Positions 7,475 to 14,295 of a stretch of 37,729 nt of DNA are shown here, piece by piece; positions within the stretch are counted from its first letter, which is position 1, and each line of letters opens with the position of its first letter. Both the position numbers and the translations under genes were made by a program. Under the pieces are notes generated by a model. The model searched no databases. It saw only the letters and a list, made by a program, of their open reading frames with translations, and had not been told where the DNA came from. The stretch is from Akkermansiaceae bacterium UBA6138 (GTDB lineage: Bacteria; Verrucomicrobiota; Verrucomicrobiia; Verrucomicrobiales; DEV007): the NCBI GenBank assembly GCA_002422425.1, contig DIVG01000002.1, positions 1-37,729 on the forward strand, given 5' to 3'.

Positions 7475-8587
7475 TCACTCGACTTTCAATTCGCGAAACT
7501 GCCCCCCCGAGCTTCGCGTGAGGCGGGTCCACTCTTTGACGTCGTCGGATTTAGGCTCGAAGGCGACAAAATGAAGCGGAACCTTACCGCCGGGGCCCCC
7601 TCCGAGGGACTCCACTGCCCTTCTAATCTCGGCGTAGGGAACGTTCTTAAACCCGCCTCCGCCCTCGGGCCGCCACTGAAAACTCGCGTCAGAAATGAGA
7701 AAAACGACATCGGGCCGCATCGCGGCGGCTCGCTCAAGGACACCGACGACGCCGGTAAGATTGGTAACGACCGACTTCGAGGCGGAACTCATCGTCCCGC
7801 TTGTGACCCATTTTTCGGTGACCCACTGCTTCGCGGAGTCCTTGTTCCCCGGTGTCGCCGCGATCAGCTCTTCGGTGAAAGGCATGTAGTTTCCGGTGAA
7901 CTGGATCAGGGAGAACTGCGAACTGATCGGGAGGGTGCCTATCATCCGGATGGTCTCCTCCTGAATCCGCTCGAGCGGGATTCCCGCTTTCTCCGCCTTA
8001 TTCACGACGCTGGCGGAGACGTCGAAGAGCAGCAGGATGCGGTCCCCCTGCGCCTTCACCCCGAAAAAGCTCATTCCATCCCCCGTGCCGCCGCCTCCGC
8101 TGAGGCCCTGTCCGAGCCCCGAACCGAGCGCGGCACTCCCGACGAGACTGTTGACCTGATCCGAAATGAGCTCGGAGGGATCGAGCGGCAGGATCTGGTC
8201 CATGTCAATCTGCGGCAGATCGGGCAGGGCAAAGTCAACCGGTCGGGTGCTGATGAGTTTGTCATTGAAGGTCGGTTTCGGGGCCATCGCCTCGTGCTTC
8301 GCGACGTTCATCTTGTGCTCGGGGGTCTTCGGCGGGATCCTGACGACCTTTTTCATCTCGAAGCGTGCCACGGGCCGGGTGAAATGCTTTGCCACCGTCC
8401 AGAGCCCGAATAGGAGCAGGGCGATAACGTGCACGACGATACTGCCGATAATGATGGACCCAATGAGGGCGCGCCGGTTCGCCTTCGCCTGATCTTCCAG
8501 GCCCGGCTTCGGTTTTTTCGACCGTTTTTTCTTCAACCGCGGCGGCTTCGGCGGGAGGGGATTGAGAGACAAGGAGACCTCACTCAT
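7475..8587 (-). CDS. TonB/TolA-topology membrane protein with VWA domain
   Basis: A 370-aa protein. Residues 1-39 are a basic, Pro-rich cytoplasmic tail. Residues 40-65 form the only membrane helix. It contains Ser49-x3-His53, with Phe60 and Thr64 at +7 and +11, the spacing of the Ser-His-Leu-Ser residues by which TonB and TolA contact ExbD/TolR-type channels. A Pro-containing linker (70-140) and a glycine-rich stretch (154-171) follow. A von Willebrand A domain fills 180-370, with metal-site motif D189-V-S-A-S193 and FLISDA near 297-301. No TonB C-terminal domain is present. The ATG at 8587 overlaps the upstream exbD stop by 8 nt; longer in-frame versions only read antisense-like sequence of exbD in another frame. 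It is the last gene of the operon. Probably a PMF-coupled periplasmic effector. Confidence 0.85.
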   Translation of the reverse strand: MSEVSLSLNPLPPKPPRLKKKRSKKPKPGLEDQAKANRRALIGSIIIGSIVVHVIALLLFGLWTVAKHFTRPVARFEMKKVVRIPPKTPEHKMNVAKHEAMAPKPTFNDKLISTRPVDFALPDLPQIDMDQILPLDPSELISDQVNSLVGSAALGSGLGQGLSGGGGTGDGMSFFGVKAQGDRILLLFDVSASVVNKAEKAGIPLERIQEETIRMIGTLPISSQFSLIQFTGNYMPFTEELIAATPGNKDSAKQWVTEKWVTSGTMSSASKSVVTNLTGVVGVLERAAAMRPDVVFLISDASFQWRPEGGGGFKNVPYAEIRRAVESLGGGPGGKVPLHFVAFEPKSDDVKEWTRLTRSSGGQFRELKVE

Positions 8588-9023
8588 CACCACCTCCCGC
8601 GAGAGTGACCCCTTTGATCCCCGCTTCGGCGCAGGCATTAAGAACATCGACGAGCCGCTGGTGCGGCACGGTGTCGTGCGGCGCGAGAGTGACGATGGCC
8701 TCGGACTTCGCGTTTTCCGCGGAAAGACGGAATCGTGCGAGGACAGCGCGCAGTTCGGGCAGGCTAGAACTGGCGGGCGAGTCGAGACTCTGCTCATTGA
8801 GGACGATCTGTCCGCCGGGCTCGATGATGACGCGGGCCTCGTCGGGGATGTCGACCACTTCCTCCTGCGCAACCTGCCCGGGCAGGCCCATGGGGATGTC
8901 CCGCTCCGGCACGACAGGCTTTGCCGCGACCATGAAGAAGACGAGCAGCAGGAAGACCATGTCGATCATGGGCGTCATCTGCATCTCGACGGTGTGCTGA
9001 TATCGTTTTCGCCCTCGCTTCAT
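8580..9023 (-). CDS. ExbD/TolR-family channel subunit (second copy)
   Basis: A 147-aa inner-membrane protein. A basic cytoplasmic tail is followed by a single membrane helix at about 16-34 with the family signature QMTPMIDMVFLLLVFF. Asp21 corresponds to the proton-carrying aspartate of TolR and ExbD. The rest is a periplasmic TolR-like domain. It would pair with the ExbB-like protein encoded upstream to form a proton-driven channel. It is 37 nt after the other exbD-like gene, and its stop overlaps the start of the VWA protein gene, implying translational coupling. ExbD and TolR cannot be distinguished by sequence alone here. Confidence 0.92.
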   Translation of the reverse strand: MKRGRKRYQHTVEMQMTPMIDMVFLLLVFFMVAAKPVVPERDIPMGLPGQVAQEEVVDIPDEARVIIEPGGQIVLNEQSLDSPASSSLPELRAVLARFRLSAENAKSEAIVTLAPHDTVPHQRLVDVLNACAEAGIKGVTLAGGGDE

Positions 9024-9060
9024 TGATGGTTGTGTCAGGAATAGCCTCCCTTATCCCGCT

Positions 9061-9468
9061 TCATTCTCCATGAACTCCGAAGATAAGATCGATCGCGCCC
9101 ACTTCGGTCGCCATCTCGACAAATTCGCGGATCTTTTTCGTCGGTGTGTTCCGATCGGCCCGCAGGTATATCTGGAGAGGAGGAAAATCGCGAAACTTCA
9201 CCTTAAGATGGGCGAGGACTTCACCGTCGCTCGCGCGCCGGTCGCCGATGTAGTAGTTCCCCTCGCCGTCGAGATTGATGACGTCGCGCTCCATTTTCTC
9301 GGGCCTGGCCGCACTGAGGGCGACGGGAAGCCGCACGGGGACGCTAAGCTCCTGCTCGGTGATACGCTGGGTCACCATGAAAAAAATGAGAAGCAAAAAA
9401 GTCATATCGATCATGGGAGTCATTTGAAAACTCACCTCGTCGAGCGGTCTCTTGCGGCGACGGCTCAT
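9061..9468 (-). CDS. ExbD/TolR-family channel subunit (first copy)
   Basis: A 135-aa paralogue of the next gene, starting MSRRRKRPLDEVSFQMTP and with the channel aspartate again at residue 21 in PMIDMTFLLLIFFMV. The periplasmic part (37-135) differs clearly from the other copy, so the two are not a recent duplication. The ATG at 9468 lies 4 nt after the exbB-like stop; an upstream start would read through the end of exbB out of frame. Two ExbD proteins with one ExbB suggest a heteromeric ExbD dimer in the pore, a known arrangement in some bacterial systems; here it is inference. Confidence 0.92.
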   Translation of the reverse strand: MSRRRKRPLDEVSFQMTPMIDMTFLLLIFFMVTQRITEQELSVPVRLPVALSAARPEKMERDVINLDGEGNYYIGDRRASDGEVLAHLKVKFRDFPPLQIYLRADRNTPTKKIREFVEMATEVGAIDLIFGVHGE

Positions 9469-9472
9469 GGAA

Positions 9473-10306
9473 TCAGGCACCGGCAGGGGCAGGAGCGGCG
9501 TCTTCCAGCGGGGCGGGGTTCTCCGGCGGAGGATCGACGGCGCCCTGGAGACGGATCTCGCCCGAGAGGATATCAATCGCGAAGCTAACGTGCTTTTGCA
9601 CCGTCGTCATAACACCCTGAAGTTTGTCGCGGAAGAAGAAATAAAAGAACATTGAGGGAATCCCGACGATGAGCCCGGCCGCGGTGGTCACCATGGCGAT
9701 CTTGATCCCGCCGGCGAGCTCCTTCGCATCACCGCTCGTCGTCGCGAGCTTGTCAAAGGCCTCGATCATCCCCCAGACCGTGCCGAGGAGTCCTATCATC
9801 GGTGCCAGGGTCGCAAATATGTTCAGATAATTCACCCAGACCATCTGGCGGTGCTCCTCCTCGTCAATGGCCTCCGCAGCGGCGTCGGTCATGCTCACTT
9901 TGTTGGCAAGGTCGCGCTCAAAGTTCACCTTGAGGAGCGCCCCGGTCATGACCCGCGCGTAACTCGCGGGATTCCCCTGACAAACTCCGTAGGCACCGAC
10001 GACATCGCGCGAGGCCATCGCCGCATTGACCTGATCGACGAGAGACGGCGGAGCCATTTTCTTTTTCGTGATCTGGATGAAGCAGTAAACCGATACGGCA
10101 ATGGTCCCGATCGAGCAGATCAGGAGCACGTGCATGAACCCGCCGCCCTGCTTGTAAAGATCGAGTGCCGAGACGTTCTGCTCGACTCCGACGGGAGCGG
10201 GCGGTGCCGGCGCTTCCTGCGCCAGGGCGATGCCGGTCAGAAGCAGGCAGGTAAACATCGGGATAAAGAGGACCGCGAGGTTTTTGCGAAGACGGGGAAA
10301 AGTCAT
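9473..10306 (-). CDS. ExbB/TolQ/MotA-family proton channel protein
   Basis: A 277-aa inner-membrane protein. Residues 1-29 form a cleavable signal peptide ending ALAQ, followed by a short Ala/Pro-rich periplasmic segment, as in long ExbB variants. Membrane helices lie at about 55-78, 160-182 and 200-225. The conserved family segment NIFATLAPMIGLLGTVWGMI is at 162-181, and the third helix has GLIVGIPSMFFYFFF. The C terminus is Pro/Ala-rich. Its start overlaps the stop of the preceding gene by 4 nt (ATGA). It should form the pentameric scaffold of a proton channel with the two ExbD proteins encoded downstream. Confidence 0.94.
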   Translation of the reverse strand: MTFPRLRKNLAVLFIPMFTCLLLTGIALAQEAPAPPAPVGVEQNVSALDLYKQGGGFMHVLLICSIGTIAVSVYCFIQITKKKMAPPSLVDQVNAAMASRDVVGAYGVCQGNPASYARVMTGALLKVNFERDLANKVSMTDAAAEAIDEEEHRQMVWVNYLNIFATLAPMIGLLGTVWGMIEAFDKLATTSGDAKELAGGIKIAMVTTAAGLIVGIPSMFFYFFFRDKLQGVMTTVQKHVSFAIDILSGEIRLQGAVDPPPENPAPLEDAAPAPAGA

Positions 10307-11226
10307 GGCTGTGGTTCGGTGGGTGCTGTGCTGGGTGATGGATGAGTGTCGAGAAGCGTCTTCGCCTCTGTCGCAAAAGTCGTGTCGGGATAGAGCTGGA
10401 TAAGATCTCCCCAGCGCGCCCGGGCCGAATCAATTTCGCCGGCGAAGAGAGAGAGCCCGGCGGCCCCCGCGAGCCCGCGCGCGGCGACGTCCTCGCGGGT
10501 GGCGTGGAAGAGATGCGGCCAGAGGAACTGATCGATAGCACGGTGGTAAAGCTCGTTTCTTTCGGGCCGCACCTCATCGTCCTCCTCCCAGCGGGGATGC
10601 TCTTCCTCAAGATCCTGCAACTTCTGAAAATCGGCCATCGCGAGGAGGTGCTTCACCTCGATGAGCAGTCCGGGATCCTCGGTTTGCGAGGAGAGGAGAC
10701 GCGCCTCGACCGTAGCCGTCTCCAGATCACCCAACGCCATGAGCGCCCGGAGACGACCCTGCTTCGCGAGGGCAACGTCGTCCACCGACCAGGCCCGCTC
10801 GATGATGCGGTCGAAGATCGAGAGCGCGCGCGTCGCCGCCGCATCGGGAGACTCGCGCAGAAGCGCTCCGGCGAAGGCGATGCCGTAGGCGGCGGCACGC
10901 GAGCGGGGGCGATGGAGATGGGGGAAAAAGAAATCCCACCAGCCCTGGAGCTGCTCAGAAGCAGCCTCGTGCCGACGTTCGAAAAAGGCTGCCTCCCCTT
11001 CCAGGAAATCAAACTCGATGTAATCGACTTGCGCCGCCGGGACAGTGCGCCGCGCCGAGCCACCGGCCGTGCCCGGCGCGGAGAGCAGGGAAAAATTGAC
11101 GATGTTGTCAGTGAGGTCGTCGACGCGACAGGCGAGAGATTCTCCCGTCTTGAGATAAATGACGTCCTGCGCGGAGAGCGTCATCGGGATCGCCGCGACA
11201 ACGGCGGGAAAAAAACCGATTTTCAC
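10303..11226 (-). CDS. Exported TPR-like helical protein of unknown function
   Basis: A 307-aa protein. Residues 1-19 are a signal peptide (cleavage near SAQ). Residues 20-75 form a small beta-rich region starting DVIYLKTGESLACRV. From about 90 to the end the sequence is helical with TPR-like spacing, ending in a typical motif around DLIQLYPDTTFATEAKTLL. I do not recognise a named family. The start is GTG at 11226, overlapping the stop of the TPR gene upstream as GTGA, and its own stop overlaps the ExbB start as ATGA. Both overlaps imply translational coupling. It is probably a periplasmic partner of the channel complex. Confidence 0.85.
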   Translation of the reverse strand: MKIGFFPAVVAAIPMTLSAQDVIYLKTGESLACRVDDLTDNIVNFSLLSAPGTAGGSARRTVPAAQVDYIEFDFLEGEAAFFERRHEAASEQLQGWWDFFFPHLHRPRSRAAAYGIAFAGALLRESPDAAATRALSIFDRIIERAWSVDDVALAKQGRLRALMALGDLETATVEARLLSSQTEDPGLLIEVKHLLAMADFQKLQDLEEEHPRWEEDDEVRPERNELYHRAIDQFLWPHLFHATREDVAARGLAGAAGLSLFAGEIDSARARWGDLIQLYPDTTFATEAKTLLDTHPSPSTAPTEPQP

Positions 11227-14081
11227 AGGGCTGCCTCCTTTTCTTCAGACTGCGGCTCAACTGGGAGGCGGCGGCGGAGAACGGCGATGCGGTCGGCGGC
11301 CTTCACCGCCTCCTCAAAATTTTTAAGATCCTCGCGTGCAGCCAACTCCTCGTAAGTCTCAAGAGCTTCGCGGTCGAGTTGCAGCTTCTCAAGGGACTGA
11401 CCCCTCGCCCAGTAGGCCCTGGCGTTAAGCTCGGCGAACTTACCGTAGGCGACATAGAGCCGCTCGAAGTAGACGATGGCTTTCGCATGATCATTACTCC
11501 CGACATGGGACTGCCCCAGTCGCAGAAGCGCCCCGGCCTTGGTCGCGGCCGTGACCCCGGCAGTCTCAAGGGTGGACTCAAGTGTCTCTCTCGCCTCACC
11601 TGCCTTGCCGTCGGCTTCATAGAGGTCAGCAAGTTTCAGCCGCACTTCGCCGAGCTGCACCGGGGCGGCTGCGACGCGCTCGAAGCGTGTGTAAAAACCG
11701 ATGGCCTTTTTGAGGTCGCCCTCGACGGCGGCGATGTCTCCGAGACCAAGGTAGAGACGATCGCGCCCCGGGGCGCGCGGATGCCACTTGCGGATATTCG
11801 TGAAGAGCTCTTTCGCAGTGAGCAGATTCCCCGACTCCAGCATGGCCCCGGCGACGGCAATGGTGATGACGGGGTCGTGACTCCTGGGATCGACCCATTT
11901 TACAATGTCAAGCAAGTCCGTGCGCCCGGTGCGGGTGGCTCCTTCCCCGCGGACAAGGGACATGGCCCACCCGGCTCGCAAGGCGAGGGTGAACTTTTTT
12001 TCCGAGGCAGCCCGGCCTTTCAGAATCTGGAGCCTGGTGAGGAGCTCTTCACGCCCGTCGGGACCAACGGGCAGGTAGACTTTGGACAAACCGGCGAAAA
12101 GGTCCGGCATGGTTCTCTTGTCAGGGTCATCGCCAAATTTCGTAATAGTTTCCCAGTAAAGCGCACGGGCCTTTTCAATTTCGTCTTCCTGCACGTGAGT
12201 CCAGCCGATCCAGTAGACAGCTTCGGGGAGTCGGGCGCTCGCGGGATAAGTCGCGATAAAGGACTCAAAATGAGCGCGCATTTTCGGAAGTTCCTCAAGC
12301 AACTTCAAAGCGTTGCCCTTTTTAAACCAGGCCTCTTCAAAGAAGCGGACCGCCTCGGGCCGGACCTTTTCGTAAGCCGCGAAGCCTTCCTCGATGCGGC
12401 CCTCGCCGAGGCAGGCATCCCCGATAAGAAGGTTTGCCTCGTCGGTGAGGGGATCGCCGGGATACGCGGCATTGAAAGCCCCGAGCAGTTGGATGGCCTC
12501 GTCATATCCGGCGAGGGAGAAGGTGCAGACAGCGATGCGGAAAGTCGCTTCCTTGCGATACTTCGGCGTGTCGTAGCGCTTGAGATATCCCGCGAGATGC
12601 TCCCGGGCTTCATCATAGAGGCCGGAGAAAGAATAGGCCATGCCGGTCCAGTAGTCGGCGTCCTCCACCATGTCGGACCTGGGATGAAGCTGCTTGACCT
12701 GATCGAACTGATAGAGGGCACCGTCGTTGTCATCCTGCTGGAGGTAGAGGAACCCCTGCATGAAGATGGCCTTGGCGGCAAAGGGGTCGGCGGGAAAACG
12801 ATCGACAAGATCCCCATAGGCGAGTTGGGCGGAGTTGATCTGCTGGTCCTCACGCAGCGCCTCAGCTTTAAGAAAAAGCACAGTGGCGAGAGAGGGTCCC
12901 TCCGCCCCGAAGATTTCCTCGTAGCGATTCGCCGCCCTCACCGCCATGGGCCAGCGCCGCACTTCCATCCAGCATTGCATCTGGGCGAGGGTCGCTTTTT
13001 CGACGATCGGATCGGGCGGCATCGTCGCGAGCATCTCCTCCATGATTAGAGCCGCCTCGTGATAGCGCCCGAGTCCCTGATACGCCACCGCGAGCCGCAG
13101 GCGCAGGGCGGAATCGAAATTTTCGACGGACTCAAAATTTGCAAGCTCGCGTTCGACGCGCCTGAGGATGGCCTTCAGTTGGAAGATCGTTCCCTGCGTA
13201 TTGGGCCGCTCCTCAAGCACGGCGATACGCCCGGCGATCTCTTCGATTTTTGCGTTCTGGTAGTCAAGAAGGCGCGCCGAGGGCCAGATCCTCTGAAGGC
13301 AGGTGATTGCTTCGTAATATTGCCCGTTTTCCAGAAGATCCGCCCCGAGCTGCAGGGCAAGCGTCTGAAAGCTGATGACCTGCGTCATGCGATCCATCAA
13401 CCCATGCTCCCGCCGCAGCACCGTGAGGGCCTCTCCGGTCTGCCCGGCCTGAAGGCGCGCGTATAATTCGAGGACGACCGCCCGGCTCGCCGCCTCGGGG
13501 GCGATCTCGCGATATTTCGGCAACTGCTCTTTAAAAAAGTCTGCTGCTTCGGCGGGAAAGTCCTGCTGTATGTAGAGCGTCCCGAAAAGAAGGAGCGCTT
13601 CGTAGCGCTTGAAGGCGTTGTGACTCTCATTGGCCCAATACTCGCCAAAGGCCCGTTGCGCGGGAACGAGATCGCCTGCGTTCATCAGGCAGATGCCACG
13701 CCAGAAACGCAACTCATCGCCAAGGGCGGGATCGATTTTCCCATCCGTGAGAGACTCGTCAATCCACGTGAGAGCTTCGTCGAATTTCTTCAGCCCGACT
13801 TTACAGATCGCAACGAGAGGGCGATGGAGACGCACTGCTTCTTTCGCCTCTTCGGCAGCGCCGTAATCGACGATGAATTTTCCAAGAGCCTCCTCCGCGC
13901 CGACAAAGTCATTGGCGGCAAAGGCGGTGCGCCCCCGCTCGAGAAGCTGAGCCGGTCCCTCCGCCTCAAAATCAGGTCCGGCGGCGGGGGGGCGAGGAAC
14001 TGCGGCGGAATTGTCCTGAGCTAAAAGCGAAACAGCAGCGGTCAGCCAAAGCAAGAGCAGCGATTTCGTGACGCCGGACAT
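11223..14081 (-). CDS. Large exported tetratricopeptide-repeat protein
   Basis: A 952-aa protein with a signal peptide (1-21, cleavage after LLA) and TPR or TPR-like helix pairs along nearly its whole length. Clear examples are AANDFVGAEEALGKFIVDYG near the N terminus, RYHEAALIMEEMLATMP in the middle, and HAKAIVYFERLYVAYGKF near the C terminus. It has no enzymatic motif, so a scaffold role in the periplasm is likely. It is the first gene of the ExbB/ExbD/VWA operon. In the Tol-Pal operons of other bacteria a TPR protein (CpoB/YbgF) is also encoded with TolQR, but that protein is only about 260 aa and lies at the other end. A good promoter lies just upstream. Confidence 0.92.
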   Translation of the reverse strand: MSGVTKSLLLLWLTAAVSLLAQDNSAAVPRPPAAGPDFEAEGPAQLLERGRTAFAANDFVGAEEALGKFIVDYGAAEEAKEAVRLHRPLVAICKVGLKKFDEALTWIDESLTDGKIDPALGDELRFWRGICLMNAGDLVPAQRAFGEYWANESHNAFKRYEALLLFGTLYIQQDFPAEAADFFKEQLPKYREIAPEAASRAVVLELYARLQAGQTGEALTVLRREHGLMDRMTQVISFQTLALQLGADLLENGQYYEAITCLQRIWPSARLLDYQNAKIEEIAGRIAVLEERPNTQGTIFQLKAILRRVERELANFESVENFDSALRLRLAVAYQGLGRYHEAALIMEEMLATMPPDPIVEKATLAQMQCWMEVRRWPMAVRAANRYEEIFGAEGPSLATVLFLKAEALREDQQINSAQLAYGDLVDRFPADPFAAKAIFMQGFLYLQQDDNDGALYQFDQVKQLHPRSDMVEDADYWTGMAYSFSGLYDEAREHLAGYLKRYDTPKYRKEATFRIAVCTFSLAGYDEAIQLLGAFNAAYPGDPLTDEANLLIGDACLGEGRIEEGFAAYEKVRPEAVRFFEEAWFKKGNALKLLEELPKMRAHFESFIATYPASARLPEAVYWIGWTHVQEDEIEKARALYWETITKFGDDPDKRTMPDLFAGLSKVYLPVGPDGREELLTRLQILKGRAASEKKFTLALRAGWAMSLVRGEGATRTGRTDLLDIVKWVDPRSHDPVITIAVAGAMLESGNLLTAKELFTNIRKWHPRAPGRDRLYLGLGDIAAVEGDLKKAIGFYTRFERVAAAPVQLGEVRLKLADLYEADGKAGEARETLESTLETAGVTAATKAGALLRLGQSHVGSNDHAKAIVYFERLYVAYGKFAELNARAYWARGQSLEKLQLDREALETYEELAAREDLKNFEEAVKAADRIAVLRRRLPVEPQSEEKEAAL

Positions 14082-14113
14082 CAGTCAAAGAAGAGGCGGA
14101 AACTCCCCTCTCG

Positions 14114-14142
14114 ATAAGACAAAAATCCTCCCCTTAGGTCAA
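14114..14142 (-). promoter_or_regulatory. Sigma70-like promoter of the TPR-ExbB-ExbD-VWA operon
   Basis: On the minus strand TTGACC (14137-14142) and TCTTAT (14114-14119) are separated by 17 nt, matching the consensus at five and four of six positions. Transcription would start near 14107, about 26 nt before the ATG at 14081. Confidence 0.5.
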
Positions 14143-14295
14143 CCCGAAAAATGTATCTTAAAAATGCCGACGCGGAATGGTAAGGTCCTCCGTGCCCGCA
14201 GAGGGGCCGGATACGGTTACATGCCAATTGCCGTCTCCCCCCGATCAGGTCCAACCTTAAGCTCGGCGTAACGTCTTAAATAGCAGCAATAACTC

